Shown here piece by piece: positions 26,664 to 36,049 of a stretch of 64,000 nucleotides of DNA (its first letter is position 1; each line of letters starts with the position of its first letter). The translations under genes were made by a program, and so were the position numbers. The DNA is taken from the NCBI RefSeq assembly GCF_002095475.1, contig NZ_MLFR01000003.1, positions 62,001 through 126,000 of the forward strand, in the 5' to 3' direction. Source of the stretch: Pantoea rwandensis (GTDB taxonomy: Bacteria > Pseudomonadota > Gammaproteobacteria > Enterobacterales > Enterobacteriaceae). Under the pieces are notes generated by a model. It was not told the origin of the DNA and ran no database searches. It saw only the letters and a list, made by a program, of their open reading frames with translations.

Positions 26664-26712
26664 GCGTAGAAATGCGCACCCTACGAAAACCGCGTGCGAT
26701 CGTCGTAGGGTG
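26664..26712. repeat. REP-like inverted repeat after the IdnR-like gene
   Basis: CACCCTACGA (26677-26686) pairs perfectly with TCGTAGGGTG (26703-26712). It shares the CGTAGGGTGCGCAT core of the REP elements at 43909 and 61330. Confidence 0.5.
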
Positions 26713-26782
26713 GTTATGCATGGCAAGCGAAAAGCGCTTAACGGATAAGCTTGACGCCATTCACGGTGAACAGGTCGCTAAC

Positions 26783-27823
26783 TCAGTCGCGTGCGGTGCT
26801 GGTCGGCGGCGTAATGGAGGGCTGAGTATGATGCGCACGTTTCAGGAAACGGCTCTCCAGTACATTCCATGAGGTATAGGCCAGAGCCAGCGTAATCACG
26901 ATGGTTAATCCCAATCCCAGGAAAGCATTGGCATTGAACACCCCAAAGTGCTGCAGAACCTGAATAATCGGCCAGTGATAGAGATACATGCCGTAAGAGA
27001 GATCGCCGTACTGGCTGATTTTGACCTCTTTACACAGGTTGGTGCAGAACAGAATCACCACCGATGAGAAGGCAACCGGCTCGATGATAAAGGAGTAGTC
27101 GGTATTCTTGAACAGCAAGAACAACACCAGCGACACAATGGTAATCTCTTTGAGGCGATCAAAGGTGGGTTGATGCACCGCCAACAGGCTGCCAAAGAAG
27201 AAGAATGAAGAGAGCGAGACAAACTGTTTTGCCAGCGTATCGGCTTTCGGACCCGTATACAGCGATGTGAAATAGAAGAACCAGGCGCAGGAGATAACAA
27301 AAATGATACTCCAGACTTTCAGCGGGCTCTTCTTCATCAGTGGAATGATGAACGGCAGCAGGACATAGAGCGTCAGTTCAGCCTTGATTGTCCATAGCGA
27401 GCCATCCATCGGCTGATTTGGGTTGCTGGTGAACACACCCGGCAGCGAGGCCTGGATAAAGTTTAGGAAAGAAAAATTAGCGAGTAGATACTTAATGGTC
27501 TCTTTATTTTTCAGGAAATCCATTAGTGGCAGCGTAGTCAGACACATGCCGATCACGAAGCAGAGAATCACCACAAATATATAAGCGGGCAAGATACGTT
27601 GCGCACGTTTAATAAAATAGGATGTCAGTGATTTACTTCTTAAGTAACTTTTTGCAATAAGGAATCCACTTATTGCAAAAAATCCCCTGACGGCAAAATC
27701 ACTGTTTAGGAAATGAGACAGGAAACGAATATCGGCGTTTCTTGTTACCTCGGCGGAATGCACCAGCATTACGATAAAGGCGAGAGAGAATCGGACGATG
27801 TCAAAATTATTTTTTTCGTTCAT
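26783..27823 (-). CDS. Acyltransferase 3 family (OafA-like)
   Basis: This 346-residue polytopic membrane protein has about ten hydrophobic segments. Family marks are FDIVRFSLAFIVMLVHSAEV with the conserved His near residue 22, and FFAISGFLIAKSY, RILPAY and SLWTIKAEL. Such proteins O-acetylate surface sugars. It lies next to an EpsG-like polymerase in AT-rich DNA without other polysaccharide genes. Confidence 0.85.
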   Translation of the reverse strand: MNEKNNFDIVRFSLAFIVMLVHSAEVTRNADIRFLSHFLNSDFAVRGFFAISGFLIAKSYLRSKSLTSYFIKRAQRILPAYIFVVILCFVIGMCLTTLPLMDFLKNKETIKYLLANFSFLNFIQASLPGVFTSNPNQPMDGSLWTIKAELTLYVLLPFIIPLMKKSPLKVWSIIFVISCAWFFYFTSLYTGPKADTLAKQFVSLSSFFFFGSLLAVHQPTFDRLKEITIVSLVLFLLFKNTDYSFIIEPVAFSSVVILFCTNLCKEVKISQYGDLSYGMYLYHWPIIQVLQHFGVFNANAFLGLGLTIVITLALAYTSWNVLESRFLKRAHHTQPSITPPTSTARD

Positions 27824-28026
27824 ATCTGCATTCTTTCATTGAGTGGCTTGGCACCAAAAAGCTCAGGAATTAAATGGCATTAAGCCATTAAGATTATTCC
27901 TAACTATTCTGGTGCAGATGTTAGCCTATTAGAGGTTCAATGAAAGCAAAATGCAAGGAATGAGCAGTGCCATAAAAACATTCAGACTTTCCTTATGCGT
28001 CTATCAGGTTTATCTGAGATGTAAAA

Positions 28027-28055
28027 TAAAAACGCTAACCGATGGCTAGCGTTTT
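28027..28055. terminator. Terminator after the EpsG-like gene
   Basis: AAAACGCTAACC-gat-GGCTAGCGTTTTT is a near-perfect stem with A/T tails on both sides, so it can act in either direction. Confidence 0.75.
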
Positions 28056-28064
28056 TGCGGGAGG

Positions 28065-29198
28065 TTAGCGGAACAGTTTGAAGGTCTGCGAGACTTCGTA
28101 GCCGGTAATCGACTGTTTGCTTGAAACAGTATTGTAATAAAGATAATAGAGCACCATTAAAACAGTAATGCCCACAGCAATCACTTTCTTCAGCTTTTGG
28201 GTTTCCCAAATACACAGGGAAATAAGCACCGGTTCAACCTGCAACAGGAAGTTTGCCAGACGGCCACCGGAGGCATAATCCTGCAGCGCCATCCTCAATC
28301 CCGCACCGAGGGCGAAGGTGATGACCAGGATGTAATAAGTATTGAACTTAGTGGCATCGAAGTTTCTGATTCTGTCGCTCAGCAGCATAAAGCTGAAGAT
28401 AAAGACGAAGCCGATATTTTTCAGGTTAGAGAGCGTAAGAATCCCTTGGTCCTGGGTCGATTCCTGATTGGCATATCCCATGGCCCTGTCACCTAATCCT
28501 CCCAGATGACTGGAAAGCAGGCTAATCAATGCCGAGCTGCCCATAAACGCAAGAGGTAAGCTGGCGACGACAATCAGAATGGGTATGTATTTGTTCTTTC
28601 TTACAATCATCGCCAGCGGAATGAGGAGCGCAACAATCCCCGTTGCGTGGCTAATAAAGGAAAGAATAAAGGTGGTAATCATCCCGGATTTACTACGACG
28701 GGACAAATGATAAACAAAGCCCATTAAGAAAGCAGAACATAACCCAAATCGGATCTGGTTCATGTCTTTGTTAATAAATAAGTGAGCCGAGTAAACCGCT
28801 AACGCAACGATGGGCAATGGGGTGAGCTTGCGGAAATACCATGCGTTGATACCCACCGCGATCACGGTGAAAACATAAATAAAGATATCTGGATTAGCAG
28901 TAAATACGCGAGTAATACCGGCTATCGCATATATTGCTGGTTCATAACGGAATTCTTCTGCTGTGCGCCAGAACCCTTCTATGACTATTTTATCGACGAA
29001 CTGAACAAAGAAATCACGATACTGGAAATCATCGAGACCCGTACCCAGACCACGAATGCCGCCGAAAGTAAAAAGCACTACAACGGCAACAAAATAAACG
29101 TATGATCTGATTTGTGCTGTGTTTTCATTTTTACTTAACATAACTTCGACGAGTCCGACGAAAGTCAGGCTAAGACTTATGATCCAGTAAATTCCCAT
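28065..29198 (-). CDS. EpsG family polysaccharide polymerase-like membrane protein
   Basis: This 377-residue protein has about ten hydrophobic segments. The EpsG/Wzy-like block FGGIRGLGTGLDDFQYRDFF (about 45-65) is diagnostic, and a long loop with SSHLGGLGDRAMGYANQES is in the middle. It would polymerise repeat units of an exopolysaccharide or O-antigen. The ATG at 29198 is chosen; a GTG two codons upstream is possible. AT-rich composition and lack of glycosyltransferases nearby suggest an acquired remnant. Confidence 0.75.
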   Translation of the reverse strand: MGIYWIISLSLTFVGLVEVMLSKNENTAQIRSYVYFVAVVVLFTFGGIRGLGTGLDDFQYRDFFVQFVDKIVIEGFWRTAEEFRYEPAIYAIAGITRVFTANPDIFIYVFTVIAVGINAWYFRKLTPLPIVALAVYSAHLFINKDMNQIRFGLCSAFLMGFVYHLSRRSKSGMITTFILSFISHATGIVALLIPLAMIVRKNKYIPILIVVASLPLAFMGSSALISLLSSHLGGLGDRAMGYANQESTQDQGILTLSNLKNIGFVFIFSFMLLSDRIRNFDATKFNTYYILVITFALGAGLRMALQDYASGGRLANFLLQVEPVLISLCIWETQKLKKVIAVGITVLMVLYYLYYNTVSSKQSITGYEVSQTFKLFR

Positions 29199-29302
29199 GG
29201 TCACAGATTCTTATAGTTTAAAATTTACTTATAACATATGGCCTTGTTAACGTAAACATGAGAAAAGTCTAATTTTTTCTGGTCCGGTATTATAGTGGAT
29301 GC

Positions 29303-29336
29303 GGTAAGGTAATATTATTTGTTACTTTACCGGATG
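29303..29336. repeat. AT-rich hairpin between EpsG-like and esterase genes
   Basis: GCGGTAAGGTAAT/ATTTGTTACTTTACCGGA forms an imperfect stem in the 248-bp gap upstream of both divergent genes. Confidence 0.35.
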
Positions 29337-29446
29337 TGTTCGTTTATTTGATTTTCTCTGGGGTAATTGTTGCGTAGCAAAGCCTGAGATTGTGTTTCAG
29401 CTTTGTCTTTTGTCACTGTTTTTACTCAGAATCTGGAGCCGTATCG

Positions 29447-30379
29447 ATGAAGTTTCCTCGGTTATTCCCTCTGTTTGTTTTGCTATATCTTCCTGCTGCG
29501 TTTGCCAATAAGGAAATTCCTATCTGGCCAAATGAAGTGTCAGGGAATAATAAAGTCGTTAATTTTAGTAAAAAACCGACCATCAATAATCGCGCTGTCA
29601 CAAATGTCGATTCACCTGAAATGATTTATGTTCCTCCTGCAGGAAAAAATAATCACTCGGCTGTGCTAATCATTCCCGGTGGGGGTTTTTCTTATATTAT
29701 GCAGGATGCTGAAGGGCTCGATGTCGCAAAAGTATTGAGCCAAAAAGGATATTCCTCATTTGTTTTACTTTATCGCATGCCACGCGGTGGATCAGAGATT
29801 AACCGCAATAATGCCTTTTCTGATGTTCAGCGCGCGATGCGCCTCATTCGTAGTCAGGCAACGGAGTATCAAATTGCCGCCAATCAGATTGGGGTGATGG
29901 GGTTTTCCGCGGGCGCTTTCCTCGCCGCCAATGTGAGTAACAGCCCCGACGCCAACAATTACCCGGCTGTTGATGCGCAGGATCAGATCTCAGCACGGCC
30001 TGATTTTACCGCACTGATTTATCCGGTGCTGTCGCTGAAAAATGGCGTGACGCATGTGGGCACACGCACGGCGATGTACGGCAAAGATATCAGCCAGCAA
30101 GATATTGATCAGTATTCGCAGGAAGATCGCGTCACGGCCAAAACCCCGCCGACGTTCCTGGCGCAGGCACTGGATGACGGCACGGCATCCCCTAAAAACA
30201 CGTTACAGATGTTCGACGCGTTGCGTCAGAACCACGTGAAGGTGGAGATGCACCTTTTCCAGCAGGGCGGGCACGGTTTCGGCACCGGGCAGAAAAAGAA
30301 TATCCCTGCTAAGAACTGGCCAACGCTGTTCAGTGACTGGCAGGCCAGCCTGGTGCAGCAGACGTCATCAACGCATTAG
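29447..30379 (+). CDS. Secreted alpha/beta-hydrolase (esterase/acetylxylan esterase-like)
   Basis: This 310-residue protein has a signal peptide (PLFVLLYLPAAFA, cleavage after residue 20). Hydrolase marks are the oxyanion loop PGGGFSYI (about 77-84), nucleophile Ser154 in GFSAG, a likely acid Asp242 in ALDDGTASP and His275 in GGHGFG. The family removes acetyl or similar esters from polysaccharides. The start has CTGGAG upstream. Its position by an acyltransferase and an EpsG-like gene suggests action on a surface glycan, by inference. It overlaps the convergent GNAT gene by 12 bp. Confidence 0.8.
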   Translation: MKFPRLFPLFVLLYLPAAFANKEIPIWPNEVSGNNKVVNFSKKPTINNRAVTNVDSPEMIYVPPAGKNNHSAVLIIPGGGFSYIMQDAEGLDVAKVLSQKGYSSFVLLYRMPRGGSEINRNNAFSDVQRAMRLIRSQATEYQIAANQIGVMGFSAGAFLAANVSNSPDANNYPAVDAQDQISARPDFTALIYPVLSLKNGVTHVGTRTAMYGKDISQQDIDQYSQEDRVTAKTPPTFLAQALDDGTASPKNTLQMFDALRQNHVKVEMHLFQQGGHGFGTGQKKNIPAKNWPTLFSDWQASLVQQTSSTH

Positions 30380-30808
30380 ACGTAAGTGGATAAGCGGAAA
30401 AGGATTTCCTTGTCCATCGAGCGGCGAACGGCCGATCACCGAAAACCCCTGACTTTGATAAAAGCCTAAAGCCTGTGGGTTCTGTTCATTCACATCCACT
30501 TCAGTCACGCCCATTTTATCAATGGCGTAATGCAGCAACTGTTTGCCAATACCTTTGCCACAGGCTTCCGGATGGACAAACAGCATCTCCAGTCGATGTT
30601 CTGCCACGCCTAAAAATCCCAGAATGGCACCTTTTTCATCACGACATACGCGCAGGTCAACCATGGGCAGGTATTGATCGCGAACCTGCGGGCGCAGCGA
30701 CACAATATCCGCATCGGACAGAAAATGATGCGTGGCGCGCACTGAGGCTTCCCACAAAACGGTAATGGCGTCGAAGTCACTCGCCTGTGCCGGATAAATT
30801 CCTTTCAT
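30368..30808 (-). CDS. GNAT N-acetyltransferase, YjaB-like
   Basis: This 146-residue acetyltransferase has the acetyl-CoA loop LFVHPEACGKGIGKQLL (Q/R-x-x-G-x-G/A type) and the C-terminal block VNEQNPQALGFYQSQGFSVIGRS, close to E. coli YjaB. The start at 30808 has AGGAAAAAG upstream. The substrate is unknown. Confidence 0.82.
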   Translation of the reverse strand: MKGIYPAQASDFDAITVLWEASVRATHHFLSDADIVSLRPQVRDQYLPMVDLRVCRDEKGAILGFLGVAEHRLEMLFVHPEACGKGIGKQLLHYAIDKMGVTEVDVNEQNPQALGFYQSQGFSVIGRSPLDGQGNPFPLIHLRLMR

Positions 30809-30946
30809 TACTTTTTCCTTCCTGTTTGCTTTCTTAGCCAGAAAGTCTGAAACAGTTTCCACTGGCAATCAACCCCAGACTGGCGGGATAAATTGTTGCA
30901 GCCGGGCGGCTTTGCTAGAGTGTCGTGAACTTAAGAGGAATGATCC

Positions 30947-31417
30947 ATGCCCCGCGACAACCGAATGTCCCGCTCTCTGCACGCGCTGATTCATCTTGAT
31001 CGGCACGTCAAACGCGCCACGTCTGAGGCGATGGCCAAGATGCTGGGTACCAATCCGGTGGTGGTGCGCCGCATGATGTCCGGGCTACGCGAAAAAGGCT
31101 ATGTGGTGTCGGAGAAAGGGCATGGCGGTGGCTGGGAACTGAGTGTTAAGCTCAGCGCCATTACGCTGCTGGATGTTTATCAGGCGATGGGTTCACCGGC
31201 GCTGTTCAGCATCGGGCCTGCTGCCGATCCTTCGCCGTGTTTAGTTGAACATGCGGTGGATGAGCGTCTGGATCAGGCGCTCAATGAAGCAGAAGCACTG
31301 CTGCTCAAACGCTTTAGCCAAATCACCGTGGCCGATATTGCCGATGATTATCTCCACAAAATGGCAAAACTGGGGCTGGAAGCCGAGCCCCATCCGCTGT
31401 GCAGTAACGAGTCTTAA
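30947..31417 (+). CDS. Rrf2 family transcriptional regulator
   Basis: This 156-residue winged-helix protein has TSEAMAKMLGTNPVVVRRMMSGLREKG as recognition region and the wing GHGGGWEL. Only two Cys residues lie in the C-terminal part, so the three-Cys iron-sulfur site of IscR/NsrR is not evident; it is more like the Ywnb/YwgB type. AGAGGAA precedes the start. Confidence 0.8.
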   Translation: MPRDNRMSRSLHALIHLDRHVKRATSEAMAKMLGTNPVVVRRMMSGLREKGYVVSEKGHGGGWELSVKLSAITLLDVYQAMGSPALFSIGPAADPSPCLVEHAVDERLDQALNEAEALLLKRFSQITVADIADDYLHKMAKLGLEAEPHPLCSNES

Positions 31418-31791
31418 TCCTGCTTCTGTAAGGTGATCTGCGCATTGTGTTTCATCACATGCGTGGTCACTGCTGCCTGGAATACCTTGAACATCAGACC
31501 GTTGATAAAGGTAGTCAGCGTTAAGGTGATAAACGCCGTCATCACCCAATCAATCACCGCCACATCGCTGTGCAGCAGGTAAGGGCGATAAATCAGCATA
31601 CCCACCAACACCGTCCAGTGGCTCATGCAGTAAAAGCAGTGGAACAGATGGCCGAGTAGCGCGTGCTTTTTGGCTGTCCATGCACGCAATCCTGCAAACA
31701 ATTCCGTTTGAGTAATGGTCATTGAGGTACTGGCCGCTGCCAATGCAATCGCCACACATATCCATACGTCCGGGGTGATCAAGCTGTTCAT
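31414..31791 (-). CDS. DUF1360-like small membrane protein
   Basis: This 125-residue protein has two to three hydrophobic segments (about 9-25, 58-68 and 78-100) and the motif FHCFYCMSHW, a CxxC-type pair typical of DUF1360. Its function is unknown. It overlaps the convergent Rrf2 gene by 4 bp. Confidence 0.6.
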   Translation of the reverse strand: MNSLITPDVWICVAIALAAASTSMTITQTELFAGLRAWTAKKHALLGHLFHCFYCMSHWTVLVGMLIYRPYLLHSDVAVIDWVMTAFITLTLTTFINGLMFKVFQAAVTTHVMKHNAQITLQKQD

Positions 31792-31983
31792 CTTCTCTCC
31801 TGCTCTGTGTTTATCATGTAACTTACAATATTACATGATAGGTTAAGCCGCAAGCATCCAACTTGAGCAACCTGTGCGCCACATTGGCGAGATTTCGTTA
31901 TTTATTGGCTTTAACGCTGAACATAGCCAGTGACGGCTTTTTTATAATGCTGCTGAAGGGTTAAACCGCCATCAGGAGGAAAG

Positions 31984-32382
31984 ATGGATATTCACGCAGC
32001 CTGTATGCATCAACTGATGCTGTGGATTGAAGACAATATTGAACAGCGACTGATTCTGGAAACCGTGGCGCGACGCGTGGGTTATTCGCAGTGGCACTTA
32101 CAACGACTGTTTCGCAGCCATACTGGCATTGCGCTGGGCACCTATATTCGTGAGCGGAAGTTAACGGCATCGGCGATTGCCTTGGTCAACGGTGATCTGC
32201 CGCTGATGGAGATCGCGATTAAATACGGTTTTGAGTCGCAGCAGACGTGGTGCCGCACTTTTCGCCGCATGTACGATCTCCCGCCTGGCGCGTTTCGTCG
32301 TAAATATCAGCACTGCTTGCCTGATATTGATGGGCCTACGAGTCTTCTGATGTTGCAACCGCAGACCCGCCAGGCGGCATAA
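31984..32382 (+). CDS. AraC family regulator, MarA/SoxS size
   Basis: This 132-residue protein is a stand-alone double helix-turn-helix domain (LETVARRVGYSQWHLQRLFRSHTG, then EIAIKYGFESQQTWCRTFRRMYDLPPGAFRR, in two helices) without a sensor domain, as in MarA, SoxS and RamA. It may control stress or efflux genes. AGGAGG precedes the start. Its last 47 bp overlap the convergent AraC gene. Confidence 0.85.
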   Translation: MDIHAACMHQLMLWIEDNIEQRLILETVARRVGYSQWHLQRLFRSHTGIALGTYIRERKLTASAIALVNGDLPLMEIAIKYGFESQQTWCRTFRRMYDLPPGAFRRKYQHCLPDIDGPTSLLMLQPQTRQAA

Positions 32383-33187
32383 AGTATTTACCTGGCGTCG
32401 AACCAAAGGCGCTGCGAAAGGCGCTGATGTAGCTGCTGACGCTATCGAAGCCAACCTGCCAGGCTACCTGCTGCACACTTTTACCCGCAGCCAGTCCTTC
32501 CAGTGATTTCAGTAAGCGCGACACCTGACGATAGCGCGACAGGCTCATGCCCACCGCACTGGCCCAATGACGGCTCAGGCTACGCGGACTTAATCCCGCC
32601 CACTGTGCCAATTCCGGACCCGTGCGCGCATCGGCGGGATCGTCTATCAACAGGCGTGCAATCTGGCGCAGGCGCGGCTCCTCCGGCAGCGGCAATGTCA
32701 GAGCATGTTCGGTGGATTCATACAGCTCATCCAGAAACACATCGCACAGCCGGTTATAGCGTTCGCTGCCCCAAGCATCTGGTGACAAACTTGCCAGTCG
32801 TTCGGCCAGTGGCTCCAGCACCGAAGGGCAGGAGAGCAGCACAGGATGTGTCGGCAAGGGTGCGCTGAGCGCTTCATCCACCAACACCGTCCAGCCGAGT
32901 ACGCGACCGGGTCCGATAATCGCGTGTTCAAAGTGTGGTGGAATCCAACCCACCAGGCGTGGCGGATTGGCGAAGATGCCCGACGGCGTGTTGACCGTCA
33001 TCATTCCCTGCTTCAGGCAATAAAGCTGGCCCGCCGCATGGCTGTGGGTGCGGCTTTCGCGATCCAGCTGTTTCGATAATGACGCCGCAATCACTTTGGG
33101 AGCATCAGGCTGCAGCAGCCGTTTACGCAGCTCATCCGCACGCGGATCGCCAGAGAAGGTCAGGTTATCGGTGGGATGGATGAGCAT
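32336..33187 (-). CDS. AraC family regulator with cupin sensor
   Basis: This 283-residue protein has a cupin-like N-terminal part (RTHSHAAGQLYCLKQGMMTV, PPRLVGWIPPHFEH) and a C-terminal AraC domain (LAQWAGLSPRSLSRHWASAVGMS, VQQVAWQVGFDSVSSYISAFRSAFGSTPG, in two helices). The ligand is unknown. Confidence 0.85.
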   Translation of the reverse strand: MLIHPTDNLTFSGDPRADELRKRLLQPDAPKVIAASLSKQLDRESRTHSHAAGQLYCLKQGMMTVNTPSGIFANPPRLVGWIPPHFEHAIIGPGRVLGWTVLVDEALSAPLPTHPVLLSCPSVLEPLAERLASLSPDAWGSERYNRLCDVFLDELYESTEHALTLPLPEEPRLRQIARLLIDDPADARTGPELAQWAGLSPRSLSRHWASAVGMSLSRYRQVSRLLKSLEGLAAGKSVQQVAWQVGFDSVSSYISAFRSAFGSTPGKYFMPPGGSAVATSEDS

Positions 33188-33449
33188 GGGGGTTCCGAAA
33201 TAGCCAGCGTGAAAGACAGTATAGAATCATGAACAAGCTGATTTTTAAACAGAGCTCAGTTGTTCGGTTTTACCGAATAACTGCATTGTGCAGGCGAGAT
33301 AAAGAGATTGGAACAAGTGGCGGAGAAGAGTGCAGAAGTAAAGTGCCAACCTTGCTCTACATCCTCAGACTGAAATTTTCCAACTTGTAACGATGACTTA
33401 CAGGTTGCCTAAGCCAATCATTTAGAAATGAGTAACAGTAAGATGAAGG

Positions 33450-33544
33450 TGGCGGAAGATCACAGGAGTCGAACCTGCCCGGGACCGCTGGCGGCCCCAA
33501 CCGGATTTGAAATCCGGCCGCCTCACCGGAGACGACGATCTTCC
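33450..33544 (-). tRNA. selC: Selenocysteine tRNA (tRNA-Sec, anticodon TCA)
   Basis: The 95-nt minus-strand sequence GGAAGATCGTCGTCTCCGGT through GATCTTCCGCCA matches E. coli selC as I recall it, except a few compensating changes in the anticodon stem. The anticodon UCA is at 33508-33510. The 8-bp acceptor stem, long variable arm and encoded CCA are visible. No integrase is adjacent, so this selC is not an occupied island site in this window. Confidence 0.97.
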
Positions 33545-33605
33545 TTTGAAGAAGCCACGCAATTATAGCGACAACCCAGCGCGAAATCTTGATCTCACCC
33601 GTGCG

Positions 33606-34783
33606 CTACAGCACGTTCTCACCGTGAAGTTGGCGATATTCCTTGGGCGTAGTGGCGTAACTCTTCTTAAACACCGAATAGAAATATTGCAGTGACGGAT
33701 AGCCGCACATCTGCGAGATCTCATTGATGTTCAGTGATGAAGAGGCCAACAGCTCGCGCGCTTTCTCCAGTTTTTCACGATGGATCATGGCGTGAATGGT
33801 GTCACCGGTCTCGTCGCGGAAACGCTTTTCCAGGTTTGAGCGTGACATGCCAATCGCATCCAGCACCTGTTCCACTTTGATGCCTTTGCAGGCATTGAAG
33901 CGGATGTAGTGCATGGCCTGAATCACGGCGGGATCGCGCAGCGAGCGGAAATCAGTAGAACGCCGGGCAATTACTTTGACCGGCGGTACCAGAATGCGCT
34001 GCAGCGGCAGGGTTTGTTTATCCAGCAAACGATGCAGCAGCTTGGCAGCTTGATAGCCCATCTGCCGCGTGCCTTGGGCGACGGAGGAGAGCGCCACGCG
34101 TGATAAATAACGCGTCAGCTCTTCGTTATCGATGCCAATCACCGTGAGCTTTTCCGGCACCGGGATTTTGAGATGCTCGCACGCTTGCAGCAGATGGCGG
34201 GCGCGGGCATCGGTGACGGCAATAATGCCGGTTTGCGGCGGCAGCGTCTGTAGCCAGTCGGCGAGACGGTTCTGCGCGTGCTGCCAGTTCTCGGGCGCGG
34301 TTTCCATACCTTGGTACACCACGCCCTGATAACGCTCGCGCATCACCAACTGACGAAACGCCTGCTCGCGTTCTTGCGACCAGCGCTTGCCGCTGGACGC
34401 GGGCAAACCATAAAAAGCAAAGCGGTTAATGCCTTTCTCTTTCAAGTGCAGGAAGGCACTCTCCACCAGTGCGGCATTGTCAGTGGCGATGTAATGCACC
34501 GGCGGATAATCTTGCGGCTGATGATAAGAGCCGCCGACACCGACAATCGGCACCGAGACGTTAGCTAATAACGTTTCATGGTGCTGTCGTCGTAGTCGGC
34601 AATCACCCCATCGCCGAGCCACTCGCGGATATTCTCAATGCGGCAGCGAAAATCCTCCTCAATGAAAATATCCCAGTCGGTTTGCGAGGCCTGCAAATAT
34701 TCGCCGACCCCTTCCACAACCTGGCGGTCATACACCTTGTTGGCGTTGAACAGCAACGTAATGCGGTAACGTTTCTCATGCAT
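33606..34783 (-). pseudogene. xylR: Xylose operon regulator XylR, frameshifted
   Basis: Two frames together give full XylR: residues 1-70 (MHEKRYRITLLFNANKVYDR onward) to DYDDSTMKRY-stop, then, in the -1-shifted frame, LLANVSVPIVGVGG to the C-terminal AraC domain ([34 protein letters not shown]). The break lies at 34567-34573 (minus CGTTATT); adding one T would give MKRLLANVSVP and restore the frame. The sensor and DNA-binding domains are otherwise intact. It is either a natural knock-out of xylose activation or a sequencing error. Confidence 0.85.
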
Positions 34784-34876
34784 GGTGGCGCGTTCCCTTA
34801 AACCCTCAGCGCATTGCATAGCACGGCTGCAAGGACAGCAGAAATGGTTTGCACCACAGTGTGATCGCCCACGCGA

Positions 34877-36049
34877 TTACACCCGGCGACGCGTGGCGGT
34901 ATCCATCCACACCGCCAGCAGCAAAATGGCGCCCTTCACGATATACTGCCAGAACGTTGGGACATCCATCATGCTCATGCCGTTATCCAGTGAGGCCATG
35001 ATAAATGCGCCCATCACCGCACCGGCTACCGAACCGACACCGCCCGCGAGGCTGGTGCCGCCAATCACACAAGCGGCAATCGCGTCCAATTCAGCGATGT
35101 TACCCGCCGAGGGCGATCCGGCACCGAGGCGTGAACTGAGGATCAACCCGGCAATCGCTACCATCACACCGTTGATGGCAAATACCGCCAGCTTGGTGCG
35201 CGCCACGTTAATGCCTGAAAGCCGCGCGGCGTCAATGTTGCCGCCAATAGCGTAAATGCGGCGGCCAAAGGCGGTGCGCGTCGCCATAAACATCCCCGCC
35301 AGCAACAGCAGCGCCAGCAGCAACACCGGGGTGGGTACGCCACGATAGTCATTCAGCAGCCAGATGGCGCCGAGTACCACAACGGCGGTGATCGCCTGAC
35401 GCGCCACGGTGCCTGTCGCCGCGGGTTGGCTGAGTCCTAACTGCTGGCGGCGTAACCGTAAGCGCCACTGCCAGAGAATAAACAGTGCCAAGCCAACAAA
35501 ACCAAAGCCGAAGCCCACGCCGCCGGGCAGGTAACTTTGCCCCATCAGCGACATCGCCGGGCTGGTCGGTGCCACCGTGGTGCCATCGGTGATGCCGACC
35601 AAAATGCCGCGAAACGCCAGCATGCCGGCCAGCGTCACGATAAACGAAGGCACTTTGCGGTACGCCACCCACCAACCGTTCCAGGTGCCGAGCAGCAGAC
35701 CCAGCACCAAGGTCACCACAATGGTGAGCGGCAGAGGCCAACCGAGCCAGACATCGAAAATCGCCGCCGCCCCGCCCAGCAGGCCCATCATCGAACCGAC
35801 CGAGAGATCAATCTCTGCCGAGATAATCACAAACACCATACCGACCGCGAGGATGCCGGTGATCGCAGTCTGGCGCAGCAGGTTTGAGACATTGCGCGCG
35901 CTCAGCCAGGCGCCGTCAGTGGTCCAGGTGAAGAACAGTGCGATCATCACAATCGCCCCCAGCATCACTAAAACTTGCAGATTGAGGCGCGGAAACTTGC
36001 TGGGTGTCGGCGTGCTCGGCAGGCGCTGTGTACTCTCAGTTTTAAGCAT
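34877..36049 (-). CDS. xylH: D-xylose ABC transporter permease XylH
   Basis: This 390-residue inner-membrane permease of the ribose/xylose family has about ten hydrophobic segments and the hallmarks [10 protein letters not shown] and [14 protein letters not shown]. The start at 36049 is favoured by GGAG 8 nt upstream; a GTG at 36058 is possible. It overlaps the end of xylG by 8 bp. Confidence 0.93.
   Translation of the reverse strand: MLKTESTQRLPSTPTPSKFPRLNLQVLVMLGAIVMIALFFTWTTDGAWLSARNVSNLLRQTAITGILAVGMVFVIISAEIDLSVGSMMGLLGGAAAIFDVWLGWPLPLTIVVTLVLGLLLGTWNGWWVAYRKVPSFIVTLAGMLAFRGILVGITDGTTVAPTSPAMSLMGQSYLPGGVGFGFGFVGLALFILWQWRLRLRRQQLGLSQPAATGTVARQAITAVVVLGAIWLLNDYRGVPTPVLLLALLLLAGMFMATRTAFGRRIYAIGGNIDAARLSGINVARTKLAVFAINGVMVAIAGLILSSRLGAGSPSAGNIAELDAIAACVIGGTSLAGGVGSVAGAVMGAFIMASLDNGMSMMDVPTFWQYIVKGAILLLAVWMDTATRRRV

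Noticed and set aside
26783..29198. Complete capsule or O-antigen locus
   Set aside because: Only an acyltransferase and a polymerase-like protein are present; no glycosyltransferases, flippase or export genes are seen.
33450..33605. Genomic island at selC
   Set aside because: selC is a known island site, but no integrase or repeat of the tRNA end is present; xylR follows directly.
34565..34575. Programmed frameshift in xylR
   Set aside because: XylR is made as one unbroken protein in relatives, and the site lacks a slippery sequence.
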